Made by a program: the position numbers and the translations under genes. The notes under the pieces are model-generated. The model was not told where the DNA came from, made no database searches, and saw only the letters and a list, made by a program, of their open reading frames with translations. 64,000 bases of DNA from CAYQJL01 sp964612295 (GTDB taxonomy: Bacteria > Eisenbacteria > RBG-16-71-46 > CAIMUX01 > WJJG01), in contig CAZTDY010000011.1 in the NCBI GenBank assembly GCA_964612295.1, positions 21,491 to 85,490 of the forward strand, in the 5' to 3' direction. Numbering within the stretch: position 1 is the stretch's first letter; each line of letters starts with the position of its first letter. This document shows positions 32,783 through 41,499 of the stretch, piece by piece.

Positions 32783-34462
32783 TCAGCCCGTCAACACCAG
32801 ACCCACCCAACCGGCCAGGGCGCAGGTCCAGCCCCACAGCAATGCCCGGCGGCCGACAAGGTAGCCTAAAGGGAGGCCAAGGATAAACCAAACGATCCCT
32901 TGGCGGAAGATGCTCTGAACCATTCCTGCCTTCTGCCCCCCATCGGCCAGAAAGGTCTCCAGGCGCCCGGCGAGCAGGACCGATATCCCGACTACCAGAA
33001 GTGGCACCATCAACCCCAGGAGGGTGGGGAGCCATCGCCAGGTCCAACCCCGCCCACCGCGAACGAGATCCCAGCCTAACCTCCACCCCCATCGATAGAA
33101 CGCCAACCGGGCCCCGAGATGAAGTGTAAGCCCGATGACCACATAGGCCCCCAGAACCAGAACGGGGGCATCGAGGACGAATCCCAGTGCCACCAGACCA
33201 AGGGCCGGACGCAACCCACCCCAGAGCGTGCGATCCGCCCACTGGGCGAGCACCGATCCCCCCACGGTGAGGAGCTTCAGGGGTGATCGCGGGAGGGGGA
33301 CCTCGGCCGCATCGCTGAGCACCCTCTCGGCCCCTCCGGCCAGCGCGGCCGCCACCACCGGCTGCGTGTTCGCGGTGCCCTCCCGGGCCAGCTCGTCCTC
33401 TAGAGCGGACAGACAATCGCGCGACCGTCCCTCCAGGCGCGCGTTGGGGATGGCCCGCAGGAGCCCCAGGAACCCGCCCCGCTGGAGGTGCCTGTAGCTG
33501 AAGGAGGCCTGCACGGTCAGCAGAGCCCACAGCTGGCGCCAGGTCAGGGCTGGGATGGGTGCCGCGGTGGCGCCGGGACTGGCGGGCGGCGGATGAGCAA
33601 GGGCCGCTCCACCCCGCAGGCCATGCCACAGCCGAAGGATCTCGGTTCGCATGCCGGCCGCGCGTTGCCCCAAGATTCCGCCCAACGCCACCCAGAGAAC
33701 GCAGGTCGCGCCGGCTGCGCTCAAGAGGCGCTGAGCGCCCGAGGCGGCCGGGTGCGGTGCTCCCTGGAGGCTGCCGAGAGCGGCGTGTCCGGGCAGGAGA
33801 TCGGCGCCCAACATCCGCAGGATCATCCAGGGCAGGAGAACCAGGAGGATCAGCGCAAGGGGGCCGAGCATCGCGCTCTCCAAGAGCCCGCAGGTGCCCA
33901 GGCGTCCGACTGCGGCTCTGCGGGCCCCCGAGGATGCCGCATAGACAGCGGCCTCCCGATGCTCGTTGCGGCGCCGGAGCCGGCCTTCGGCCCACTCCCC
34001 CCCGGATGCGCCGAGCAGGGAGGCGGTCAAGGCCGCGAGAACGGTGGTGGGCAGATCGCCCGTCGGCCACAGGCTCAGCCACGCTGCACCCACGAGGGCG
34101 GCAAGGGCGACGACCGGCTGCCGCGAGCCGCCGAGCGGGAGTAGCCCGGGCCAGATCACTTGAAGGATGATCCCGACCGCCAATCCGGCCGCCGGCTCAC
34201 CCAGAACGAAGCCTGTGACAGGCCCCGCGACGATTGGCTGATGCAGGATCAGCGGTCCGAAGGCTCGTTCATCCGCGCAAACCACCGCGGCCCACAGCGC
34301 GAGAAGGAGCCAGCGCAACCCCGGCCCCGGGAGCCCGCCTCCGATCGACGCCAGGGCGAAGATGAGCCCCGCGCAGGCAACGAGCGACAGCCAGGCCCCG
34401 CGCTCTTGGGCGACTAAGAGCCCACGCTCTGCTGGACGATTCTCATCCGAGCTCTCAGGCAC
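32783..34462 (-). CDS. Fused mannose-family PTS permease, IIC-IID
   Basis: A 559-residue membrane protein joining two subunits normally encoded separately. Residues about 40-300 are IIC-like: membrane helices with HQPIVAGPVTGFVLGEPAAG and IILQVIWPGLLPLGG. A Pro/Ala linker follows (about 300-312). Residues about 315-559 are IID-like: ASFSYRHLQRGGFLGLLRAIP matches the conserved IID opening. Further helices follow, ending in FILGLPLGYLVGRRALLWG. The gene starts at GTG, 14 bases after the GH57 gene. The sugar is unknown. With IIA, IIB, HPr and Enzyme I nearby the transporter is complete. Another reading frame over this gene is a shadow. Confidence 0.85.
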   Translation of the reverse strand: MPESSDENRPAERGLLVAQERGAWLSLVACAGLIFALASIGGGLPGPGLRWLLLALWAAVVCADERAFGPLILHQPIVAGPVTGFVLGEPAAGLAVGIILQVIWPGLLPLGGSRQPVVALAALVGAAWLSLWPTGDLPTTVLAALTASLLGASGGEWAEGRLRRRNEHREAAVYAASSGARRAAVGRLGTCGLLESAMLGPLALILLVLLPWMILRMLGADLLPGHAALGSLQGAPHPAASGAQRLLSAAGATCVLWVALGGILGQRAAGMRTEILRLWHGLRGGAALAHPPPASPGATAAPIPALTWRQLWALLTVQASFSYRHLQRGGFLGLLRAIPNARLEGRSRDCLSALEDELAREGTANTQPVVAAALAGGAERVLSDAAEVPLPRSPLKLLTVGGSVLAQWADRTLWGGLRPALGLVALGFVLDAPVLVLGAYVVIGLTLHLGARLAFYRWGWRLGWDLVRGGRGWTWRWLPTLLGLMVPLLVVGISVLLAGRLETFLADGGQKAGMVQSIFRQGIVWFILGLPLGYLVGRRALLWGWTCALAGWVGLVLTG

Positions 34463-34476
34463 CGCGCGCGCACCCC

Positions 34477-36669
34477 CTAGCGTTTGGCTTTCGACTCCCG
34501 GCCCGCGGGCCGTTTGGCCGGGCGCAGTTCGGCCTGGCCGTCCCGCATGAAGGCCCGGTAGGTGAACCGGTGTTCCTCGCCCATCTTCAGTTCCAGAGGG
34601 AAGTAGAAAAGGAGCGCCAGCCCCTGGTCGTTGCTCTCCGCGCCGGATTCCGACAAGCTCACCGTGCGGACCGGGTAACGGCAGAAGTCAACGGCCGACT
34701 CGGGCGTGAATCCCAGGACCCAGCTCTGCCACCCTTCGACCAGCTGAAGCGACTCCACGGCCCGCGCCTTGCTCACCGCGCCGAGCCGCGCCGGGCGGGC
34801 CTTGCGTCCGTTGACGACCAGAAAGCGGTCGGGTGCATCGGCCGCGAGCAGATTGACGTGATTCTCATGGGCCGCCCAGATGCGCAGGTCCTGCTCGGAC
34901 ACGTTGCGGTACCGGTAGCGAACCTCGAAGCCACGCTCCCCCGGCCTGAGGGTGACGATCTTCTCGACGCTCAACGCTTGGGCCTGTCCGTTCCGCCACA
35001 GCGCGCCGGTGCGCCACATCCGGATGCTGGTCTCGGTGGGCTGCTCGTCGATCGCGACCTGATAGGGTTGATCCACGAAGTCTCCGATCTCGTGTAAGCC
35101 CTCTCCGAGGAGCTTCTGGGGATCGGGTTCGGCGTCGTAGAAGTGATCGGTGAGTGCCGCCCGGTCGTACCAGTCGTAGGTCAGCAGTTCGCGGAGGCCG
35201 TCCTCTTTGGTCCTGACCCCACCGTGGATCGTCGAAGCCTCGGTATCGTCCGAGGCCGCCCCTTCCTGCACGTCGCGGTGGTAGTGCTCCGGGCGGCGGC
35301 CCAGAATGTTGATCAAGTTGTATTCGGCTCCGCGGTCGTCCCACTCGACCAGCCGTCCCCCGTGATTGGGATCGAGGTAGAGGGCAAGCTGATCGTTTTC
35401 GAGGACGATCTCGTTGTGGCCATCGATATCCAGGTCGGCTTCCCGCACGGCAACCCAGGGTTGGCGCCCATGGAGGCCGCGCGCGAGGAGGGTCTCTCCC
35501 CGGATGAGTTCCTGGTAGATGCCGTGCCGAAGGTGAGGAAGGTAGAGCCCCCCGAAAACCCCATGCCAGTAGGCACAATTGCACTGCGCCCGCCAGAGGT
35601 GGTCGCGGCACTGCTCCCAAGCCTCGGTCGGCATCGCGCTGCGAAACGCCCGGCAGCGCCCCGACGCCTCCAGGCTGCGCATGTGCATCCAACTGCTCTC
35701 AGGGTACCGGGCAAAGAAGTTCCGCCAGAACCCGCCCCGCACGAAGAGCTTCGCGTCTTCCTCCTGGCCGGATCCTTTCAGGGTCTCCTGGACCTTCTCC
35801 ATCCGGTCCTGATATGCGGCGGGAAGCGACCACTCGCCCATCTCCGCGTAGGATCCCGTCGGCAGGTAGACCAGGCCCTGCGGGGGATGCTCTTTGATCT
35901 CGCGGCGGAAGGTGGTCGGCCGGATGGCGTCGCCTGCCTCCTCCAGAGCGGTCAGAAAACGATCCAGCCAGCGCTTCTTGTAGACCAGATCGTGGGTTCC
36001 CGGCCAGACCCCGAACTTCTCTCCGTCGTCGGCGTAGACGGCCAGGCCCTCGCCGCCACCGGGGAACGGGTCGCGAAGGAAGCCGGCCGCTTCAATCGGA
36101 TCCGCGTACGGAATCCGGTAGCGAAGGCTCATGAGCGCGGGGAAGAGCCGCAGCGAGCGCCCGCCGCTCTCGGTCAGGAAGCCCCCCCGCACCGCCTCGG
36201 GGGCCACCCCCACCTGGTGCAACTGGGTGTCGTCGATCGGCAGGTAGGACACCCCCGCATCCACCAGGTCGACCGGAAGATCCGGTTCCCAGACCCGCTC
36301 GGTCAGCCAGATGCCGCGAACGTCGGATCCGAAGCGTCCCTTCAGGTAGTCGCGCATTCTCTCGATCTGCCCCCGCCTATCTTCCGGCGTCAGCGCGGGC
36401 AGCACCGGCTCGTAGAAGCCCCCTCCAAGAAGTTCGATCCTGCCCTCGGCGACTCCCTGGGCGATTCGTTCGATGTATTCGGGGTGGGCATGCTCGAGCC
36501 ACTCCCAGAGGCACCCCGAATTGTGAAGCACCCAGGGAATACGGGTATGGCGTTCCATCACCTCGAGGAACGGCAGGTAGGACTGTTGATAGGCGTCCTC
36601 GATGACGTGATCGAAATTGCCCACCGGTTGATGGTTGTGGATGCAGAGCACAAAACGAATCGGGGCCAC
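34477..36669 (-). CDS. GH57 alpha-glucan enzyme (4-alpha-glucanotransferase or alpha-amylase type)
   Basis: A 730-residue family GH57 enzyme with the catalytic barrel plus the central and C-terminal domains typical of 4-alpha-glucanotransferases. It opens with LCIHNHQPVGNFD. The nucleophile is Glu124 in GIWLTERVWEP and the acid/base is Asp214 or Asp215 in YADDGEKFGVWPG, positions that match the known Thermococcus enzyme (Glu123, Asp214). GGGFYEPVLPAL is also present. There is no signal peptide, so it is cytoplasmic and would act on glycogen or maltodextrin. The GTG start is preceded by AAGGAGG. Its place between PTS IIB and IIC-IID suggests a link with the PTS. Confidence 0.88.
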   Translation of the reverse strand: MAPIRFVLCIHNHQPVGNFDHVIEDAYQQSYLPFLEVMERHTRIPWVLHNSGCLWEWLEHAHPEYIERIAQGVAEGRIELLGGGFYEPVLPALTPEDRRGQIERMRDYLKGRFGSDVRGIWLTERVWEPDLPVDLVDAGVSYLPIDDTQLHQVGVAPEAVRGGFLTESGGRSLRLFPALMSLRYRIPYADPIEAAGFLRDPFPGGGEGLAVYADDGEKFGVWPGTHDLVYKKRWLDRFLTALEEAGDAIRPTTFRREIKEHPPQGLVYLPTGSYAEMGEWSLPAAYQDRMEKVQETLKGSGQEEDAKLFVRGGFWRNFFARYPESSWMHMRSLEASGRCRAFRSAMPTEAWEQCRDHLWRAQCNCAYWHGVFGGLYLPHLRHGIYQELIRGETLLARGLHGRQPWVAVREADLDIDGHNEIVLENDQLALYLDPNHGGRLVEWDDRGAEYNLINILGRRPEHYHRDVQEGAASDDTEASTIHGGVRTKEDGLRELLTYDWYDRAALTDHFYDAEPDPQKLLGEGLHEIGDFVDQPYQVAIDEQPTETSIRMWRTGALWRNGQAQALSVEKIVTLRPGERGFEVRYRYRNVSEQDLRIWAAHENHVNLLAADAPDRFLVVNGRKARPARLGAVSKARAVESLQLVEGWQSWVLGFTPESAVDFCRYPVRTVSLSESGAESNDQGLALLFYFPLELKMGEEHRFTYRAFMRDGQAELRPAKRPAGRESKAKR

Positions 36670-36699
36670 AAGATCCTCCTTGCCGTCCGCGAGTTCCTC

Positions 36700-37218
36700 T
36701 CAGGTCCGCAGCAGGTGCCTGAGCGCGTCGCCTTCTACCCGCGGAGAACTGGGGAGGTCCTGGGCAAACAGAAGGACGCCCCGGTCCAGCAACCCCAGCA
36801 GGGCAGCGCGGTCGGCAGCCGATAGGTGAAGATAGGGAGCGTACTCCACGGTGCCCTCTCGCCCGTGCAATCCTCCCAGGTTGATGCCGCAGGTCGCTTC
36901 GAATCCACCCTCCGCCAGCGCAAGAAGCGTCATGACGCCCCGCAACAGAACGACGGTCCTCGGCGGATCGGGCAGGTCACGCCAACGCGCGAGAAAGCCG
37001 GCCACCGGTTCGGCTTCCACGGTGACATCCGGCGGGGCGGCGGACAGGAAGGCTTCCCGTTCCCAGGGATCCCCAGCCACCTCGTCGTCCACGATCACGT
37101 ACGCGCGGGGCGCCAGCTGCTGCCCCCAACCGAAGATCACCTGGCCGTGCAGCAAGCGGTCATCCACGCGCACCAAAGAAAAATCGGCCGGGGCACCCTC
37201 GGGTGCGGACCTAGACAT
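36700..37218 (-). CDS. PTS mannose/fructose/sorbose family IIB component
   Basis: A 172-residue cytoplasmic phosphocarrier that takes phosphate from IIA and gives it to the sugar. The active His is His24 in RVDDRLLHGQVIFGWG. Further family features are YVIVDDEVAGDPWERE, CGINLGGLHGREG and the phrase TVEYAPYLHLSAADR. The ATG lies within the last codons of the IIA gene (8-base overlap). Confidence 0.92.
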   Translation of the reverse strand: MSRSAPEGAPADFSLVRVDDRLLHGQVIFGWGQQLAPRAYVIVDDEVAGDPWEREAFLSAAPPDVTVEAEPVAGFLARWRDLPDPPRTVVLLRGVMTLLALAEGGFEATCGINLGGLHGREGTVEYAPYLHLSAADRAALLGLLDRGVLLFAQDLPSSPRVEGDALRHLLRT

Positions 37219-37621
37219 TGTCCCACCCCTTGGTATTGACCCCCTCTCGGCCGCGCTTCACGAGCCGCTCGCGGAGTTCATCAGGGGCAACCCTCGAGCG
37301 ATGATAGAGAAACTCGAGGAGCATCGGCAGATTCACCCCACAGGCGAGCAGGAGCTCGGGGTGATCGCGACTGACCCGCCGACAGGCGTGACCGCAACTT
37401 CCAGAAGCCAGGTCCACGAAGACGACGGCCGGGCGGTCACCGCCCAGCCGCTGCCCCAGGTGTTCCTCGATCAGACCCACCAGGTCATCGTGCGAGTGCC
37501 CTTCATTGGAAATGAACTCGAGTGATTCCTGCGGCCCCAGGATGGAGGTGGCGGTCTTGATGAGTTCGTCCCCGAGCCGCCCGTGCGTAATGACGATGCC
37601 CAGCATCGGCCTCTCTGTCAT
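37211..37621 (-). CDS. PTS mannose family IIA component
   Basis: A 136-residue EIIA-Man-type domain. The phosphorylated His is His13 in GIVITHGRLGDEL. The pattern VVFVDLASGSCGHACRR corresponds to the family segment with DLxGGSP, and GVNLPMLLEFLYHR follows. The start codon overlaps the hprK stop as TAATG with AGGAG upstream. Free-standing IIA of this type can have regulatory rather than transport roles; with IIB and IIC-IID present, transport is at least possible. Confidence 0.92.
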   Translation of the reverse strand: MTERPMLGIVITHGRLGDELIKTATSILGPQESLEFISNEGHSHDDLVGLIEEHLGQRLGGDRPAVVFVDLASGSCGHACRRVSRDHPELLLACGVNLPMLLEFLYHRSRVAPDELRERLVKRGREGVNTKGWDNV

Positions 37622-38589
37622 TACTCCTGATCCCCTTCGGCCAGCCGGGAGAGGGTGCGCTTGCGGCGGATCGTCTCGAGCAGATTCTCACTGAAACGCG
37701 CGGCCGGGTGATACCCGTAGGCCTTCACGAGATAGTTGAGGGCGATGGTTTCAGAGATCACCGTGATGTTCTTGCCCGGAAAGATCGGAATCGCAACCAG
37801 CGGGATCTCGGTGCCTAAGATGGTGGTCTTCTGCTCTTCGAGTCCCAGTCGTTCGTAGTTTTCCTGGTCGTCCCAGTCGAGCAGATTCACCTCGACCTCG
37901 ACTCGTTTGAACGCCCGGATGGCGCGGATCCCGAAGATGCTCTGCACGTCGATGATGCCGATCCCGCGGATTTCCATGCAGTGCCGCAGCAACTCGTTGC
38001 CCGACCCGATCAGGATGTTGGGGTACCGGCGCCGGATGGTCACGATATCGTCGGCGACCAGCCGATGCCCCCGCTCAACCAGATCCAACGCGGTCTCACT
38101 CTTTCCGATCGCGCTTCGGCCGGTGAAGAGCAGGCCCACCCCGTAGACGTCCACCAGGGAGCCGTGGATGCTGGTTTGCGGAGCAAAAGCCTCCTGGAGA
38201 TAGGCCGTCACCTCGTGCACGAAGTGGGTGGTGTCCATCTCCGTTCCCAGGAGGGGCACTTCGTTCTGCGTCGCGATCTTCGGCATATCCCCCGGGAACT
38301 CGAGTCCCTTGGTCATGATGATGCAGGGAATCGCGAATCCCATGATCTGGGTGAGCACCTTGCCCCGCTGGTTTTCACTGAGGCTGTTGAGATAGCGGAT
38401 TTCGGTCTCGCCGAAAATCTGAAGACGGTCCCAGAGGAAGTTCTCTAAGAAACCGGTCAGGGCTAGCTGGGGCCGATTGATGTCACTCGTGATGAGTCGA
38501 CTGCGCGAGTGGAGGTTCTGACTGAGCAAGCGCAGCCCTAAACGTTCACGCGTCTGCTCGAAGAATTCGGCAACGGTCATCCCGACCAT
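37621..38589 (-). CDS. hprK: HPr kinase/phosphorylase
   Basis: Phosphorylates and dephosphorylates Ser46 of HPr. The 322-residue protein has the N-terminal domain, then HGSLVDVYGVGLL (142-154), the P-loop GRSAIGKSE (157-165; Ala where Gly is usual), LVADDIVTIRR, EIRGIGIIDVQSIFG and the C-terminal MurE-like tail. All catalytic parts are present. It lies immediately before PTS IIA (1-base overlap) and downstream of hpf and rpoN, an order that recalls proteobacterial rpoN clusters. The 103-base gap before it is GC-rich with repeats of GCGCG but no clear promoter. Confidence 0.95.
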   Translation of the reverse strand: MVGMTVAEFFEQTRERLGLRLLSQNLHSRSRLITSDINRPQLALTGFLENFLWDRLQIFGETEIRYLNSLSENQRGKVLTQIMGFAIPCIIMTKGLEFPGDMPKIATQNEVPLLGTEMDTTHFVHEVTAYLQEAFAPQTSIHGSLVDVYGVGLLFTGRSAIGKSETALDLVERGHRLVADDIVTIRRRYPNILIGSGNELLRHCMEIRGIGIIDVQSIFGIRAIRAFKRVEVEVNLLDWDDQENYERLGLEEQKTTILGTEIPLVAIPIFPGKNITVISETIALNYLVKAYGYHPAARFSENLLETIRRKRTLSRLAEGDQE

Positions 38590-38692
38590 GGGTCCCTCTC
38601 ACAAGATTACGATTCGGGCGGCAAGCCCTCCCTGGCCACCTGGCGTGGGGAGCGCGCGACCCCAAGTGCCGCGCGCCCGCCGTGCGCGCTCT

Positions 38693-39277
38693 TTAGGGCG
38701 CTTCGATCAGACTATAATTGCCATCCTCCCTCAGGTGAACCAGGTTCACCTTCTTGGTCTGCTTGTTCCGGAAAAGCAGGTAGTCCCGATCCTGGGCGTG
38801 CATGGCCTCGATCGCCGTCTCCACGCTCACCGGATCGGGGTGGAAGGACTCGTCCCGGATGACGACCGGGGAGAAGTCGTCGTCGAAGTCGAGGCCACCG
38901 GCCTCATCCTCTTCGAACTCTCCCGTGTCCGCCTCCGCCGGCTCCAGGGGTATCGAAGCGGGGATTTCGCCCTTGAGGCTGCGACGGTTTCCGCGGTCCC
39001 GCCGGCGGGCCGCCTGTCGCTTGATCTGCCGCTCGATACGATCCACGACCCGGTCGACTGACGTCATCATCTCATCGGATTCACCCCGGCTGACGATTTC
39101 GCTGCCGCGAGACCGCAAAGAGATCTCGGCTAGCTGCCGGTACTTCTCGGTGGTGAGTACGACGTACACCTCCTCGTCATCTCCTAGATACCGGCTCAAA
39201 CGTTCGAGCCTTTTCTCCACGTATTGGCGGAGTTCGGGGGTCATCTCGAAGTGACGGGCGGTGGTGATGATGTCCAT
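38693..39277 (-). CDS. hpf: Ribosome hibernation-promoting factor, long form
   Basis: Binds and silences 70S ribosomes in slow growth; the long form drives 100S dimers. The 194-residue protein has the N-terminal S30AE domain (MDIITTARHFEMTPELRQYV, then VYVVLTTEKYRQLAEISLR). An acidic linker covers about 120-145. The C-terminal dimerisation domain reads KTKKVNLVHL-like as QTKKVNLVHLREDGNYSLIE. The ATG has GGAGGAAAGA upstream. It follows rpoN at 51 bases, as hpf does in Proteobacteria. Confidence 0.94.
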   Translation of the reverse strand: MDIITTARHFEMTPELRQYVEKRLERLSRYLGDDEEVYVVLTTEKYRQLAEISLRSRGSEIVSRGESDEMMTSVDRVVDRIERQIKRQAARRRDRGNRRSLKGEIPASIPLEPAEADTGEFEEDEAGGLDFDDDFSPVVIRDESFHPDPVSVETAIEAMHAQDRDYLLFRNKQTKKVNLVHLREDGNYSLIEAP

Positions 39278-39328
39278 TCTTTCCTCCTTGCTAACCTAGG
39301 GTACCTTGGGCGTAGCCTTGGATAACGA

Positions 39329-40660
39329 TCAAGCACCCTTCCGAAAGGATGCCTTTGGAATCCTCATGTGATCACGATACTTCGCCACGGTTCGCCTCGA
39401 AATCTCGACTCCCTCGCGGCGCAATTCCTGGGTGACCTCCTCGTCGGTCAACGGATGTTCCGGCTGCTCACCTCCGATCAACTCTAGAATACGCTCTCGG
39501 ATGTAGGCAGGGGAACGATCATTCCCCCACGCGGACTTCAGACCCTTCGAAAAAAAGAACCTCAAGGGGACCACGCCCCGATGGGTTTGAACGTACTTCC
39601 CCCGCACGGCGCGGGCAATGGTGGACTCATGCAATCCCATTCTATCGGCTATTTGACGATATCCCAACGGCTTGAGCCCCACAGCCCCCCGGCGGAAGAA
39701 CCCGGACTGCTCCTCGATGATGATCCGCATCAGCCCGACCAGGGTCCGGCGGCGGGCGTCGATGCTTCCTAAGAGCCAACGGGCCTTGAGGAGACGCTCC
39801 CGGACGAAACCCCGGGCCTCCTCATCCCCTCTCTTGATCAGGTCCGGGCCAGGCGGGCGATAGCGCAGGCGGGGCAACAGCTCGTCGGTGACAAAGACCT
39901 CCCAGTGCCCATCGATCTCCTGAATGCGCAGATCGGGAAGGATGGCCGCCTGATTGGTCGCGCCGGCCTGGCGCAATGGACGCGGCCAGGCTCCTCGAAT
40001 CGCGGCGGCCGCGGCGCGGACGTCCCCTTCGGTGGCGCGGAAACGATCGGCCAGTTTCTCGTATTGGCGCCGAGCCAGGGCCGGGAGCCCGTGGGTCACA
40101 AGGCGGCGAACAAGGGGGTTGGCCTCCCCGGCTTCCTCCAGCTGCACGAGTAGACACTCGCGAAGGTCAAGCGCACCCAAGCCGGGCGGATCCAATCTCA
40201 AGATCACCTGCCTTACCGCTTCCACCAGTTTCCGCCCAACTCCCAGGCCCTCGGCCACCGAATGGACCGGCAAGCCGAGGTAGCCTCGCCCATCGAGACA
40301 CCCAATCAAGTATTCGGCAATCTGGGCCCGTTTCTCTCCCGTGACCTGTTGTCGGAACTGGGTGAGCAGCTCCGCCTGCCACCGTACCGGCGCCGCTACG
40401 GGCCGATTCACTGTCCGGAGTCTCTCCCGGCCCCAGGGGGAGACCGGAACATCATCGGGAAAGGGGTCCCCCTCCTCGGTGAGGGGCAGCTCAAACGTGG
40501 CCGACTCCTCCTCGAGAAACGGGTTGTTTTCCAGGACCGCTCTCAGTTCGGTGACCAGCTCGGCCACCGGAGCCTGCAGAATGCGCAGCGACTGCTGCAT
40601 CCGGGGCGTGAGAATCAGCTGATTGCGCTGGGTGAGTTCCAGACCGGCATAGATGTCCAT
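39329..40660 (-). CDS. rpoN: RNA polymerase sigma-54 factor
   Basis: A 443-residue sigma factor needing AAA+ activators to open promoters. The N-terminal region I has GLELTQRNQLILTPRMQQSL. An acidic patch follows (FPDDVPV). The core-binding and helix-turn-helix parts include LGYRQIADRMGLHESTIARA, and the RpoN box is seen as SRRTVAKYRDHM near the end. Length is slightly below E. coli (477). No sigma-54 activator is in the window; I found no clear -24/-12 promoter in the gaps I inspected. Confidence 0.95.
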   Translation of the reverse strand: MDIYAGLELTQRNQLILTPRMQQSLRILQAPVAELVTELRAVLENNPFLEEESATFELPLTEEGDPFPDDVPVSPWGRERLRTVNRPVAAPVRWQAELLTQFRQQVTGEKRAQIAEYLIGCLDGRGYLGLPVHSVAEGLGVGRKLVEAVRQVILRLDPPGLGALDLRECLLVQLEEAGEANPLVRRLVTHGLPALARRQYEKLADRFRATEGDVRAAAAAIRGAWPRPLRQAGATNQAAILPDLRIQEIDGHWEVFVTDELLPRLRYRPPGPDLIKRGDEEARGFVRERLLKARWLLGSIDARRRTLVGLMRIIIEEQSGFFRRGAVGLKPLGYRQIADRMGLHESTIARAVRGKYVQTHRGVVPLRFFFSKGLKSAWGNDRSPAYIRERILELIGGEQPEHPLTDEEVTQELRREGVEISRRTVAKYRDHMRIPKASFRKGA

Positions 40661-40710
40661 GGATCATGGGACCCTCCGGTGCGTGGGTCGCGTGTGCCCG
40701 TGCGCGCGGG

Positions 40711-41499
40711 CTAAAGACGGAAATTCTTCCCGAGGTAGATCTCCCGCGCCTCGGGATTCTCGGCCAGCTCGGCGGCCTGACCCTCGATCCGGATCTGGCC
40801 CTCATACATCAGGTAGACCCGATCGGTGGCCATCAGCGTCTCGCGAACGCTGTGATCGGTGATCAGGATCCCCAGACCGCGGGCTTTCAGTCTCAGGATG
40901 TTCTCCTGGATCTCCGAGACCGCGATGGGGTCGATCCCCACGAAGGGTTCATCCAGTAGCATGAAGGAGGGTTCGGTTACCAGGGCCCGGGTGATCTCGA
41001 CGCGGCGTCTCTCCCCACCCGAGAGGTTGAAACCCCGCCGGTCGGCGATGTGGGTGATGTCGAGTTCGCCCAGAAGCCGCGAACAGCGCTCATCGCGCTC
41101 TTCGTTCGAGATCGGCAGCGTCTCGAGCACCGCCATGACGTTGTCACGGACCGTCATGCGCCGGAAAATGCTCGGCTCCTGTGACAGGTAGCCGATGCCC
41201 AGACGGGCACGCTGATGCATGGGCAGGCTGGTGATGTCCTCACCGTTCAAGAGGATTTGGCCCTCACTCGGCTTGAGAAGACCCGTGATCATGTAAAAGG
41301 TAGTCGTCTTGCCGGCGCCGTTGGGGCCCAGGAGCCCCACGACCTCCCCTTGACGCACGGTTATGCTGACGCCACCCACTACCCGGAACTTGCCGTAATA
41401 GCGGACCAGATCCCGCGTTTCCAGAAGCTGCGGGGAAGGGTTGTCCGCCGATTCAAGGGTGCTCGCACTCTCTCGGGCGGGCTCAGGGCTCGAGCTCAT
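40711..41499 (-). CDS. lptB: LPS export ABC transporter ATP-binding protein
   Basis: ATPase that powers lipopolysaccharide extraction from the inner membrane. The 262-residue product has GLLGPNGAGKTTTFYMITG (Walker A), the Q-loop GYLSQEPSIFRRMTVRDN, signature LSGGERRRVE, Walker B FMLLDEPFVGIDP and H-loop ITDHSV, and the LptB-typical EIYLGKNFRL end. The start ATG 41497-41499 has GGGGGAGAAGG upstream and overlaps the lptC stop by 17 bases. It stands directly before rpoN, as in Proteobacteria. Confidence 0.95.
   Translation of the reverse strand: MSSSPEPARESASTLESADNPSPQLLETRDLVRYYGKFRVVGGVSITVRQGEVVGLLGPNGAGKTTTFYMITGLLKPSEGQILLNGEDITSLPMHQRARLGIGYLSQEPSIFRRMTVRDNVMAVLETLPISNEERDERCSRLLGELDITHIADRRGFNLSGGERRRVEITRALVTEPSFMLLDEPFVGIDPIAVSEIQENILRLKARGLGILITDHSVRETLMATDRVYLMYEGQIRIEGQAAELAENPEAREIYLGKNFRL

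Noticed and set aside
32736..34082. A 448-codon minus-strand frame over the PTS permease
   Set aside because: It is a different frame of the same strand, very rich in Arg, Gly and Pro, with no PTS motifs; the 559-residue frame has membrane helices and IIC/IID signatures.
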